Below, in pieces: positions 46,737 through 56,176 of a stretch of DNA of 64,000 nucleotides; position 1 is the stretch's first letter, and each line of letters opens with the position of its first letter. The stretch lies in assembly GCF_900102215.1 (NCBI RefSeq), contig NZ_FNBG01000004.1, positions 124,001-188,000 on the forward strand, given 5' to 3'. The position numbers and the translations under genes were made by a program. Under the pieces are notes generated by a model. The model was not told the DNA's origin. It worked only from the letters and a program-made list of their open reading frames with translations, and did not search any database. Source of the stretch: Fontibacillus panacisegetis. Lineage in GTDB: Bacteria > Bacillota > Bacilli > Paenibacillales > Paenibacillaceae.

Positions 46737-49700
46737 CAGTATCAACCTCACTTTTCAAACTTTTTTTCATCACTTCATTCACAGTGAACTCCGCCAGCTT
46801 TTCACTACCTATTTCAGATATACATAAAATAATAAAATAATAAGAGTTTAATATCTTACGCATAGTCTTCTCACTAAAAAGATCCGAACTATAAGTAAGA
46901 GAAATTTCCAATCGCTCCCCGTACAATTTATTAACAACAGCTACGTCATACTTTGCTGTATTTGTTGGAATATCTTCTATACCAATAAAGGATAATTCGG
47001 TCGAGTCTTCAATGCCTTGTAACGGATCTTCTTCCAATTCAAACAAGATTTGAAATATTGGATGGAGATTTCTAGAACGTCCCGGATTTACAGCCTCAAC
47101 AATTTGATCAAATGTTATATCCTGATTATTAAATGCTTTTAAACATTCTAACTTGATATTGTTCATGAGCTGCAAAATTGAATCATTGCAATTAATTTCA
47201 GATCTTATTGGCAACATGTTTATAAAAAGACCTATAAGCGGTTCAAATGCACTATAATTTCGACCATTTACTGGCGTTCCAATGACAATATCGTTCTTTT
47301 TTGTCTCATGACAAATTAGAATTTTAAAAGCCGCTAACAAGTAAACAAACAAAGTCATTTCATTACGTCGACAAATATTTAGTATTGAATTGGTCTCACT
47401 TTCAGATAAACTAATAACCATGTTCTTACCTAGATAACTCAGTATTTCTGGCCTTGAAAAATCAGATGGAAAACTTATTATTTCATCAAGGTTCTGTAAT
47501 TGTTCTTTCCAAAATTGCTGTTTATTAAATAGCTCATCACCTTTTAATCTATGCCTTTGCCAAAATGCATAATCTGTATACTGTACCTCAAGTGATGGTA
47601 ATGGATTATTCTGACTCTCACTAAATGCTTTATATAGAATGGATAATTCTTTTAATAATAAATTCATAGATAATCCATCAAAAATAATATGATGAAAATT
47701 AAATAACAGGAAAAATCGTTCTTTAGAAATTTGGTATAACGTTGTACGAATTAATCCACCTTCCATTAAATCAAAAGGCTGAATAACTTCACTTTTTATC
47801 AACTCTCTTGCCTTATCTTCATTAGCAATTACCTTGTTAAAAGAGTAACTTTCATTTCCTAATATGATTAGAGGCTGTCCATCCAATGAGGTGAGTTTTC
47901 CTTGCAGAATCTCGTGTCTTTGAATAATTGTCTGTATTGCCCTCTCCAATGCTTTTTCATTCAGAGTGCCTCTCATTTTTAATATCCACGGCTCATTATA
48001 TAAATGCTTCGGAACATTCATCTTGCTGATTATCCAGATACCATTCTGCGATACTGAGGCTAGCCCCTTAATGTTCAATCCAAGTTGATCTGTCAATGTT
48101 TTAGAAATTAGTTGTACTTTTTTCTTAACCTTTGCGATTACGCGAAATTCTTCTTCTACTTGACTTAAGGTTTGATTAAGTAAATGCTCAGATAATGCCT
48201 CAATAGTGACTTTTTGAAAAATAAGTGATGGTAATAGATTCACACCTAAACTGCTTCGGATGGCGGCTGTTATCCTACCAGCGATGATAGAGTTACCCCC
48301 TATCTCATAAAAACTATCCGTTACTCCAAACTGAGTAATTCCCATATAATTTTTCCATATTTCAAGCAAAGTCTGCTCCATTTTATTCCTGGGTTGTATT
48401 TGAGCGAAGCTGTAGTTATAGTCTGTGAAAAGTGATAATACTGCTTTATGATCAATTTTTCCATTATTCGTTAAAGGAAATTTCTCTACGACTATAAAAA
48501 ACTCTGGAACCATATAAGAAGGTAGATATTTTGCTACAAATTCCCTTATCTCTGGTATATCAATTATCATTTGTCTTTCTGCTGGCAAAATAAAGGCTAT
48601 CATCTGCTTATCACCATTCACTTTATCGTGAATAAGCAATAGTGCTTGTTTTACTGAAGAATGTTTTTCTATAGTAAATTCGATTTCTGACAATTCTATT
48701 CGAAAACCTCGAATCTTCACTTGCTTATCTTTTCTATCCAAAAACTCTAGATTGCCATCCGGCAAAACCATTACATTATCGCCTGTTTTATACATACGAT
48801 CGCCTAGCTTCTTGCTAAACGGATTTGGTAAAAATTTCTCAGCTGTAAGTATTGCTTGATTAAGATAACCATTTGTGACTAGGTCACCACCGACATATAA
48901 CTCTCCATGAGTCCCTTGTGGAACAGGATCGAGGTTATCATCCAGCACATATACTTCTAAATTAGCAATAGCCTTACCTATAGGCAAACGCCACTCTAAG
49001 TTTTCTGTATTCTTGGATGTATAGTTATTACATTTAAAATAAGTTGCTGTAGCTGTTGTTTCAGTTGGCCCATATACATGTATGAGTTCTATATTTTGCT
49101 TTTTCCAATTATTATAGTGTTTCTCAATCGCCCGTTCTCCACCCATAATAACTAGACGAAGACTGTCAGATAATCTTAAATTATTATTTACAATTTCTTC
49201 ATTTAACTCGTGCCAATGTGCCGTTGTTACCTCAAATACAGTAACCTGGTTCCTTTGCACAATATTAATTAATTCATGAATAGAGGATAACGATTTTCGA
49301 TCACAGGAATACACAATTCTCGAACCACTCAAAAGAGCAGGGTATAACTCCTCCAATGCAGCTGAGAAGCTTGTTGATGCCACCTGTAAAAAACAATCCT
49401 TTTCCGAAAGTCCAAATTCTTTAGAACCTGCATATGCCAATGCAACAAGATTTTGATGTGTGATGAGAACACCTTTTGGTCTTCCTGTAGAGCCCGAGGT
49501 ATAAATGATACATGCCGTGTTTCCACTGGTGTGTATATTACCTACTAAAGTATCATTACCCGATAAAAACCCTGTCCAGTTTTTCCCGATTTCAATAATT
49601 GTATAATTTCCATCCGGCATTATTTGTGTGTTCTCTGGTAGAGTAATTACAACTGAGGCTTTAGTATCATTTAGAATGTAATTAATTCGTTCAGAAGGAT

Positions 49701-50001
49701 AACTCGGGTCAATAGGAACATAATTACCACCAGTTTTTAGTACTGCAATGATTGAAACTAGCAACCAGATAGAATGATCCATACACAGGCATACAGACTT
49801 TTCGTTGCTTACTCCAATTTCTACTAAATAGTTAGCTAATTGGTTACTATAACTATCTAATTCCTTATATGTTAGCGACTCAATATCACACGTTACTGCA
49901 ATATCGTCTTGTCTCAGAGCAGCAATTTCTTCAAATAAAGTGTGCACACATTTCTCTTTCGGATAATCAAGTTGATTATGAGAGTAATAGGTCGCTAACA
50001 A
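46723..50001 (-). CDS. NRPS protein, adenylation-thiolation-condensation (A-T-C)
   Basis: 1092 residues from a TTG at 50001, preceded by GAGGAGGAAGGGG. The A domain (~1-510) has YTSGSTGRPKGV and VYGPTETTATAT; the T domain (~540-610) has YEIGGNSIIAGRI; the C domain (~640-1080) has FNFHHIIFDGLSMNL with the HHxxxDG motif. The A4 helix reads STSFSAALEELYPALLSG, so the residue normally Asp235 is Ser and position 239 is Glu. That points to a substrate without a normal alpha-amino contact and possibly with a basic side chain. Its start lies inside the aminotransferase gene. Confidence 0.88.
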   Translation of the reverse strand: MLATYYSHNQLDYPKEKCVHTLFEEIAALRQDDIAVTCDIESLTYKELDSYSNQLANYLVEIGVSNEKSVCLCMDHSIWLLVSIIAVLKTGGNYVPIDPSYPSERINYILNDTKASVVITLPENTQIMPDGNYTIIEIGKNWTGFLSGNDTLVGNIHTSGNTACIIYTSGSTGRPKGVLITHQNLVALAYAGSKEFGLSEKDCFLQVASTSFSAALEELYPALLSGSRIVYSCDRKSLSSIHELINIVQRNQVTVFEVTTAHWHELNEEIVNNNLRLSDSLRLVIMGGERAIEKHYNNWKKQNIELIHVYGPTETTATATYFKCNNYTSKNTENLEWRLPIGKAIANLEVYVLDDNLDPVPQGTHGELYVGGDLVTNGYLNQAILTAEKFLPNPFSKKLGDRMYKTGDNVMVLPDGNLEFLDRKDKQVKIRGFRIELSEIEFTIEKHSSVKQALLLIHDKVNGDKQMIAFILPAERQMIIDIPEIREFVAKYLPSYMVPEFFIVVEKFPLTNNGKIDHKAVLSLFTDYNYSFAQIQPRNKMEQTLLEIWKNYMGITQFGVTDSFYEIGGNSIIAGRITAAIRSSLGVNLLPSLIFQKVTIEALSEHLLNQTLSQVEEEFRVIAKVKKKVQLISKTLTDQLGLNIKGLASVSQNGIWIISKMNVPKHLYNEPWILKMRGTLNEKALERAIQTIIQRHEILQGKLTSLDGQPLIILGNESYSFNKVIANEDKARELIKSEVIQPFDLMEGGLIRTTLYQISKERFFLLFNFHHIIFDGLSMNLLLKELSILYKAFSESQNNPLPSLEVQYTDYAFWQRHRLKGDELFNKQQFWKEQLQNLDEIISFPSDFSRPEILSYLGKNMVISLSESETNSILNICRRNEMTLFVYLLAAFKILICHETKKNDIVIGTPVNGRNYSAFEPLIGLFINMLPIRSEINCNDSILQLMNNIKLECLKAFNNQDITFDQIVEAVNPGRSRNLHPIFQILFELEEDPLQGIEDSTELSFIGIEDIPTNTAKYDVAVVNKLYGERLEISLTYSSDLFSEKTMRKILNSYYFIILCISEIGSEKLAEFTVNEVMKKSLKSEVDTDVGY

Positions 50002-51148
50002 TTGCCCCTTCCTCCTCTACAAGGACTTTTTGTGCTGCAACAACTGCACTACCGAATTGATGATGATATCCATACTGATAGAGCAACAATTCAATTGCTG
50101 ATAGGACATTTAATATATCGAACACATCAAAATACCCACAATGTCCAATCCTAATAATCCGATTTTTCAGTTCACCAACCCCTGGAGCAACCTGAATTCC
50201 GTACTTAAGATTTAAACTTTTGAGAAAGCTATCAGCAGGTATGAAATCTGGTAATATAACAGCAGTAACAGCCGAATTAACATCGGAATCTGATGCAAAT
50301 AAAGTTAATCCTATCGCCTGTACTCCACTTCGCACCATTCTTCCTAATACAATATGGCGCTGTAAAATGTTATCAAGACCTTCTTCCAACATCCTCAAAA
50401 TTGCAGTATCTAATTGCATTATTAAACTAATTGCTGGAGTCCAAGGTGACGGAGATGAATCAATATTCTCCTTCGCCAGGCTCCAATCAAAGTAAAAACG
50501 GGACATCCTAGAATCTAAATGATACTTCCAAGCACGATTGCTGACACTAATAAAGGATAATCCAGGGGGACACATCATCGCTTTTTGTCCACCAGATACA
50601 AGAACATCGATCCCCCACTCATCAGTTTTCAATTTGCAGACTCCAAGTGAAGATGCACCATCTACTATTTTTAATACTCCATTTGCGGCTTCACAAAAAC
50701 CTTTAACATCATTCACCATACTTGTTGAAGTTTCACAGTGTACGCAAATCGCCGCCTTAATGTCAGGGTCATTAGAGATGCTGGACTTTACCATTTCGTT
50801 ATCAATTTTATTTCCCCACTTAAAGTCCAACTCTATCACATCTAAACCGAAGGCCTGACACAATTTTATCCATCTTTCACCAAAAAATCCATTACTTGCG
50901 ACCAGAATCTTGTCACCAGGTGAAAATAAATTTTGAATAATACTTTCTGAAGCACCCGTTATACTTGATGCAAACATAAAAATATCATTATCAGTACACA
51001 TGAGCTTTTTCAAATTACTTACTACTCTTGAATAAATCACTCCAAATTCTGAAGTTCTTTCATCAATTAATTCTTGCATAGCAGCAAGTTTTACTTCCGG
51101 TGGAGTCGGTGTAGGTCCTGGTACTAAAAGTCTGGTTTTCATTCTCAT
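49976..51148 (-). CDS. Class V PLP-dependent aminotransferase (serine-pyruvate/glyoxylate type)
   Basis: The 390-residue protein begins LLVPGPTPTPPEVKLAAMQE, typical of serine-glyoxylate and alanine-glyoxylate aminotransferases, and has the PLP regions SSITGASESIIQNLF, ICVHCETSTSMVNDV, VDGASSLGV and the Lys in VSGGQKAMMCPPG. It overlaps the NRPS start by 26 bases. In this cluster it may convert serine to hydroxypyruvate or aminate a keto acid building block; this is inferred from family only. Confidence 0.85.
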   Translation of the reverse strand: MRMKTRLLVPGPTPTPPEVKLAAMQELIDERTSEFGVIYSRVVSNLKKLMCTDNDIFMFASSITGASESIIQNLFSPGDKILVASNGFFGERWIKLCQAFGLDVIELDFKWGNKIDNEMVKSSISNDPDIKAAICVHCETSTSMVNDVKGFCEAANGVLKIVDGASSLGVCKLKTDEWGIDVLVSGGQKAMMCPPGLSFISVSNRAWKYHLDSRMSRFYFDWSLAKENIDSSPSPWTPAISLIMQLDTAILRMLEEGLDNILQRHIVLGRMVRSGVQAIGLTLFASDSDVNSAVTAVILPDFIPADSFLKSLNLKYGIQVAPGVGELKNRIIRIGHCGYFDVFDILNVLSAIELLLYQYGYHHQFGSAVVAAQKVLVEEEGAIVSDLLLS

Positions 51149-51189
51149 ATCTTCATCCCTTTAACACTATTATTTTTGTTTTAATGGAT

Positions 51190-52224
51190 CTAAAATATGA
51201 TTCGACTTTCAGGGTTGACCCTGGCGTCCCTGGATTTTCTTAAATCTCTAACAATATTAAGTCGCTTTAACCATCGATCATTACCGTCATATTTTGCCTT
51301 AAATGGTTTTCTCCCGTGTATAACCTTATAATTGTCCAGGAACAAAATATCTCCGGATTGTAATGCAACACTTTCAATCTGGTTATCTATTTCGTTTATT
51401 AAATAGTTGAGTGCTTCCATTGCTTCTTCATCGTCTTCAATATGATCCATAAAATAAGGGTCGATACGAAGATATGGTTCATCAGGATCACCAAACAATA
51501 CAGCGACTTTTTCGGGCTGTATGTTCATCTGATTAATTCGCTCATAACTTCTCTCTAGTAAATCTGGACTAGCCCCTAAGTATCTTTCAGAAGAAGACCT
51601 ATTCTTCTTTAGATGAGATTCATCCGGGCGAATAATAAATCTTTTTTCAAATAAAATGGCTGCATATTTACTACTCAATTTAATGTTATTCATTCTCGCA
51701 AACGTTGTTTCTACGTCGTCTGGATTTTTAAGACACATCAAACCTAAATAATCTGTACGATAAGGATGAAATGCATCCTCAGTATGCCAAGTAAGAAGGC
51801 ATTCACTTCCTGATCCTAGTTGTTCTTGTTCATGACCTTCTATAGGGAAGATATCGTGGAGTAAATAACCATCTTGCTGCGTTGCCCAACCAATGTAGTC
51901 ACCTAGCAAAGAAGCACATAATGAGAAAAATATATCTTCTCTAATTGTAGGTGACGGTACTGGTTTGTTAGCCCAATGTGTAGGCGTTTTCACTAATTGA
52001 TTCACATCAATTTGATAGCCATTAATAACACACACTCCGCCCTCTGGTTCATATAACCTAAAAACATTTAAAGCTTCACGTAACTTAATTGGTAAATGTT
52101 GAGCATAAGTTGTGACATTTCGTAAAAATTCCGGATCTTCTACTGTGCTGTATATAGAAGCTAACTTATCCAATTGTGATACGATAACTTGCATCTCATC
52201 TTTCTCGATCATAATTCTATACAT
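51190..52224 (-). CDS. VioC-like Fe(II)/2-oxoglutarate arginine beta-hydroxylase
   Basis: The 344-residue clavaminate-synthase-like dioxygenase has the metal motif in LTWHTEDAFHPYRTDYLGL (H-x-E), the distal His in KVIHGRKPF, and the 2-oxoglutarate Arg in NDRWLKRLNIVRDLR. It shares GWATQQDG and WHTEDAF-PYR-DY with VioC/OrfP/AsnO enzymes, and the C-terminus is especially VioC-like. VioC hydroxylates the beta carbon of free L-arginine. The next gene encodes a VioD-like enzyme, which uses that product, so arginine is the likely substrate. Confidence 0.85.
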   Translation of the reverse strand: MYRIMIEKDEMQVIVSQLDKLASIYSTVEDPEFLRNVTTYAQHLPIKLREALNVFRLYEPEGGVCVINGYQIDVNQLVKTPTHWANKPVPSPTIREDIFFSLCASLLGDYIGWATQQDGYLLHDIFPIEGHEQEQLGSGSECLLTWHTEDAFHPYRTDYLGLMCLKNPDDVETTFARMNNIKLSSKYAAILFEKRFIIRPDESHLKKNRSSSERYLGASPDLLERSYERINQMNIQPEKVAVLFGDPDEPYLRIDPYFMDHIEDDEEAMEALNYLINEIDNQIESVALQSGDILFLDNYKVIHGRKPFKAKYDGNDRWLKRLNIVRDLRKSRDARVNPESRIIF

Positions 52225-52255
52225 AATAAACTAACACTCCTTTTAATTTATGATT

Positions 52256-53422
52256 TCATTCGTGAATGCTATTATGTGTATGATCTTCTTCTTCAGTCAG
52301 ATATATTTTTTGAATATATTCCTCTAATACTTTTAATCCACCAATAAGTTTTGCCTGATTATCACCAAATCCTAATCGAACATACTCAGGATAACCAAAA
52401 CATTTTCCAGGAACTAAAAGAGTCTTCCATCTCTCACCTAAATCTTTACATAAAGATTCAGTATCTGTAATACCTTTAAATTTAATAAATACAGCTACTC
52501 CACCAGCAGGCTTAGCCCAAGTAATTGTTTCACTATGAAGACTTATCCAAGCCTCTAAAACTTTTAGATTTTCTTTTGCCTGTAATCTTTTATTTTTCAG
52601 TATTTCATCAATGCAAAGGATTGCCTTTTCCGCCAAAAACTCAGTAAGAGGTGATAAATGAAGTGTTAATCTATCGCGAAGTGGAACCAGCTTTTCAAGT
52701 ACCTCTCTGGAAGCGGTACACCACCCGAATCTTAGACCAGGCATTCCAAACGATTTTGAAAACGTTCCAGTGGATATACTTTTTTTGTAATATATCAGCG
52801 GGTTAGGTAAAGGATCGGTGTCATATACAATATCCGCAAATGCTCCATCCCACAACAGGTATGCATCAACCTCTGACACAATGGATAAGATTTCATGATA
52901 TTGTTTTAGTGTAATAGTCACTCCGGTTGGATTGTGTGGAAAATTAAGAACTAGCATTTTGGTCTTGTCTGTCATTAATTCTCTTAATTCTTCCATCCCA
53001 ACCGAAAACCCTGAATCTGAATCCATATTCCAAAAACTTATGTCACAGCCTATTTTTTCAGGGATTGATACTAATGGATGATAGCTTGGATTCAATACAA
53101 CAACTTCGTCTCCAGCATCAAGCAATGAATTTAAAATCAAGTATGTAGCTTCACTAGAGCCATGAGTAACCATCACATGTTCAGGGTTATTATCCCCCCA
53201 TCTTTTAGCGATAACCTCCCGTAATGATTCACCACCAAAAGAATCGCTATCTTTTAAAACAATCTGATCTAATTCGTTTAAACTTATATTTGCCGTCTTC
53301 CGTAAATCCCCAAATGTGATACATTCAACACCGCTACTTCCTAGATCAAAATCAGCATCGTAATAAAAATCTCTCATCCAATCTTCTAATAAAGCTCTCT
53401 CATACTTCATATTTTCACTCAC
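52256..53422 (-). CDS. VioD-like capreomycidine synthase (PLP, fold type I)
   Basis: The 388-residue aminotransferase-fold enzyme matches VioD/OrfR in length and landmarks: FDLGSSGVECITFGDLRK near the start, VMVTHGSSEATYLILNSLL, LNFPHNPTGVT, the PLP Lys in STGTFSKSFGMPGLRFGW, and LLVPGKCFGYPEYVRLGFG. VioD converts beta-hydroxyarginine to the cyclic guanidino amino acid capreomycidine by beta-replacement. It is 31 bases upstream of the VioC-like gene, the same pairing as in viomycin, capreomycin and streptothricin clusters. Confidence 0.85.
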   Translation of the reverse strand: MSENMKYERALLEDWMRDFYYDADFDLGSSGVECITFGDLRKTANISLNELDQIVLKDSDSFGGESLREVIAKRWGDNNPEHVMVTHGSSEATYLILNSLLDAGDEVVVLNPSYHPLVSIPEKIGCDISFWNMDSDSGFSVGMEELRELMTDKTKMLVLNFPHNPTGVTITLKQYHEILSIVSEVDAYLLWDGAFADIVYDTDPLPNPLIYYKKSISTGTFSKSFGMPGLRFGWCTASREVLEKLVPLRDRLTLHLSPLTEFLAEKAILCIDEILKNKRLQAKENLKVLEAWISLHSETITWAKPAGGVAVFIKFKGITDTESLCKDLGERWKTLLVPGKCFGYPEYVRLGFGDNQAKLIGGLKVLEEYIQKIYLTEEEDHTHNSIHE

Positions 53423-53434
53423 TTTGCTTTTTTG

Positions 53435-53623
53435 TCATTTCAATATTTTCAATATTGAATTAGGCCTCATATCCGTCCATACAGTTCCAATAAATTCCAA
53501 GCATTCAGCACGTGTACCTGTAAATCCTTGATTTTCCCATCCTATAGGATTCACCTTTCCTTCAGGCCATATAGAATATTGATTTTCATCATTGATTACT
53601 ACCCTCATCATTTGCTCGTCCAT
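53435..53623 (-). CDS. MbtH-like protein
   Basis: The 62-residue protein has the MbtH signature: VINDENQYSIWPEGKVNPIG, then W, ECLEFIGTVWTDMRPNS with the three conserved Trp. MbtH-like proteins bind and activate adenylation domains. Here it would serve one or both NRPS A domains downstream. It sits 12 bases before the VioD-like gene. Confidence 0.92.
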   Translation of the reverse strand: MDEQMMRVVINDENQYSIWPEGKVNPIGWENQGFTGTRAECLEFIGTVWTDMRPNSILKILK

Positions 53624-53639
53624 AAAATCACGTCCTCTC

Positions 53640-54215
53640 TTAAATTAATGTCATAGCAAAAATATGCATATACGGATTATCAGAAAGCTCAATTTTTCTC
53701 AATTTATGCCTACTTAAACTGATTTTATTCACCCAAATCCCCGTAGAAATCATCAAAGGATTATGATTTCCATCAATACAATTTGGTATTGTTATGCCTA
53801 TCTCTTCTTCTAAAAAAACTAATTTTTCATCCCAATGAAGTCTATTCATAAATGACAGACCTATCATTGATTTTTCTTCAAAATCATCATATATTAATGT
53901 AACAATTTCTTTATAATCCCCCCATGTGCTAAAACCTAAGAAGTACAGATATGAATACTCCTGATCCACTTTATCCAATGTTATGGTTTGTCCTTCACAT
54001 ATAATGTGATCATGGTTCACCATATTTGTTTTTGGAAAGTAAAATGGTACCTGGACGCACTTAACAATCTCATCGTTGGGTAAGCACTCTCCAGGCAAAC
54101 TCAAACCTGAATGTTCTAATGAAGCCCAAATCTCCAAAGATGCCCAGGATACACCTTTGTTGTTATAATAATTTGTCAGATCTACTACCAATGGACTTGT
54201 TCTTGCATCTATCAT
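53640..54215 (-). CDS. Unknown cluster protein, carbohydrate-binding-like beta-sandwich suspected
   Basis: This 191-residue protein has no signal peptide. It reads VVDLTNYYNNKGVSWA, then VPFYFPKTN, EGQTITLDKVDQEYSYLYFL, TLIYDDFEEKSMIGLS and a C-terminal NPYMHIFAMTLI. The order resembles the galactose-binding-like domain at the end of some glycosidases, but this is pattern similarity by eye only. It overlaps the next upstream gene by 4 bases and so belongs to the operon. Its function is unknown. Confidence 0.5.
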   Translation of the reverse strand: MIDARTSPLVVDLTNYYNNKGVSWASLEIWASLEHSGLSLPGECLPNDEIVKCVQVPFYFPKTNMVNHDHIICEGQTITLDKVDQEYSYLYFLGFSTWGDYKEIVTLIYDDFEEKSMIGLSFMNRLHWDEKLVFLEEEIGITIPNCIDGNHNPLMISTGIWVNKISLSRHKLRKIELSDNPYMHIFAMTLI

Positions 54216-55213
54216 CCACTCACCAACTCTTTAAGAATCATTTCAATAAATTTCTCTTCATTCTCAATTATTTTTTGTAAAAAAGCGGTGTATTTTTCAG
54301 TTGAACTCTCTTGTCCTCTATACTTGTAAATAACATTTCTAAAAGAAAACCATAAATTCGCTGTTTCATTTAGTAAAGCAAATAAATCTTTACTAATTTG
54401 ATTTTGATAAGGTGAATCTGGACTAGTGTTTAAATAATAAATAAATTCTAAGGCTCCTTCTCTTAAACCACCGATCTCTCCGAGATAATTCCACCAATTC
54501 TCAATCATCTTGTCCATAGAAGCCAACTCACAAAAACTCAGATCTTCTTTGAACTTCTTAATTCCTACGATCCCTGAGTACACACCGTTACCGTCTTCTG
54601 GTTCACTGCCTTGAATGTTATGAAGTAATGATCTCAACTGCGATTGAAGTAACGTTTGGGTTGGATAAAATTTTTCTGGTTTTGTTAAATAAAATGAATA
54701 TTCACCTGTGTATTCTGCTGCTGCATTATATGAAAGTTCCACTCTTTCGAGAGGCACCCATTCTTCGAACTTCATATAATAATCAATAATATAAACTTCG
54801 TTTTTTTGTGAATTATAATCGGTGATAATAAAAAAATGAGGATGTTTATTCTTTAAATAATCATATGAAATCCACGGGACATAGTAAGCTTCAGCTATAA
54901 TAAACAAAGGAACTTCAAGTCCCATACAATGTTGTACTGCTTCATTCAACGATAAATCTCTAATAGGTTGTGTCTTTACTCCGTAAATATCTTCAATATT
55001 TTTATCAAAAGGATGGATCATTCTTTCATCCCTATACACCGAAAAATGATTAAGCCCTCTATAGTAAAAACCCCAACTATCTGAGAACACCCAATGAAAC
55101 GAACCAACATAGGTTTCTAAAAAAGAAAAGATTGATATACCTCTGCAATCCACAAAACTTTTCCTATCCTGCAATATTTCTGATTTTTTCAGTACTCGTT
55201 GGATACCGTTCAA
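54212..55213 (-). CDS. BtrH-like putative acyltransferase/C39-fold protein
   Basis: This 333-residue protein resembles the N-terminal domain of butirosin BtrH: a Cys near the start (SFVDCRGISIFSFLETY, ~residue 22), then VPLFIIAEAYYVPWISYDY and PHFFIITDYNSQKNEVYIID with His and Asp in cysteine-protease-like positions. The C-terminal half is helical. BtrH moves an acyl chain from a carrier protein to an amine. Two such genes next to carrier proteins and FkbH suggest acyl transfer here. Homology is judged by eye. Confidence 0.6.
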   Translation of the reverse strand: MNGIQRVLKKSEILQDRKSFVDCRGISIFSFLETYVGSFHWVFSDSWGFYYRGLNHFSVYRDERMIHPFDKNIEDIYGVKTQPIRDLSLNEAVQHCMGLEVPLFIIAEAYYVPWISYDYLKNKHPHFFIITDYNSQKNEVYIIDYYMKFEEWVPLERVELSYNAAAEYTGEYSFYLTKPEKFYPTQTLLQSQLRSLLHNIQGSEPEDGNGVYSGIVGIKKFKEDLSFCELASMDKMIENWWNYLGEIGGLREGALEFIYYLNTSPDSPYQNQISKDLFALLNETANLWFSFRNVIYKYRGQESSTEKYTAFLQKIIENEEKFIEMILKELVSG

Positions 55214-55239
55214 TAATTGTCACCACCTTCAAAGTACTC

Positions 55240-56169
55240 TTACATTAACAAAGAGTTTTTGCTGTTATTCAGAAAACGTAATTCACTGTCCATGATCTTC
55301 ATACAATGGTGATGAAACTGTTCCCTTTGAATTTGCTTAGTGTATATAGCCCTATATAGTGAAACCATCAGAACATAAGCTGTTTTAAAACACTCCGCTA
55401 ATGACTCAAAATCTATATTGTCATCTTTATAAACAATATATAAAAAACTATTAAATGCACTTCTAGAACCTGATATTAAACCAAATGCATTTCCATACTG
55501 TTCTAATTCATTAGCAATCTCTTGATCAGTACCATTATTCAATAATTCCAGGAATTTTTTATATAGGAGCCCATTATCATTGAAGCTTTTAAAATAATCC
55601 CTAGTTTTTTTTCTAAATTCCAACTTAAGATCTTCTACCGCATCCTGTAGATGAATAGTGTAATCCGTAACATGTTTCAAACATGTTGTGTTATCAAATG
55701 CCATCATTAATACTTGATCTGAATATGAATACTCTCCAAAATGCAACCCTACATTATCTTTTATCTGGTAGCTATATTGTTCATTTTCAATAGAATAATC
55801 TAGTAGAATATTAGAATGATTTGTATGGAACTTTTCAAATTGATTCGAGTAAGGAAGATAGAATTCATCCACCTGTATAAACAGTGTTTTTCTTTTCCAC
55901 AACATTGAATGAATATAATCACGTGCATCTAAAAATGTATTAAATGTTTCTCTGTTCCTATTCACATTTAAAAGCTCTAAATCACACATCCGAATATTGT
56001 TAGAAAAATCATATTTACTTTCTTTGTTAATTATTGCATCATGATATATTTGATCGGATGATTCAAAAGATTGTGAGTATAGAAATTCAATGTTCACCCC
56101 TTGTTCCTTCAAAAAATGTAGTGTCTGTACTTGAACACAATTTAGATACTGTATATGGTAAAAGTCCAT
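55240..56169 (-). CDS. Second BtrH-like protein
   Basis: The 309-residue protein shares the layout of its downstream neighbour: an N-terminal Cys (HIQYLNCVQVQTLHFLKEQG, residue ~11), TLFIQVDEFYLPYSNQFEKF, then TNHSNILLDYSIENEQYSY, and a long helical C-terminal part. Sequence identity with the neighbour is low but the motif order is the same. It starts 7 bases downstream of the carrier protein gene. It may act with, or as a partner of, the other copy in acyl transfer from a carrier. Confidence 0.55.
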   Translation of the reverse strand: MDFYHIQYLNCVQVQTLHFLKEQGVNIEFLYSQSFESSDQIYHDAIINKESKYDFSNNIRMCDLELLNVNRNRETFNTFLDARDYIHSMLWKRKTLFIQVDEFYLPYSNQFEKFHTNHSNILLDYSIENEQYSYQIKDNVGLHFGEYSYSDQVLMMAFDNTTCLKHVTDYTIHLQDAVEDLKLEFRKKTRDYFKSFNDNGLLYKKFLELLNNGTDQEIANELEQYGNAFGLISGSRSAFNSFLYIVYKDDNIDFESLAECFKTAYVLMVSLYRAIYTKQIQREQFHHHCMKIMDSELRFLNNSKNSLLM

Positions 56170-56176
56170 AGAGCAT

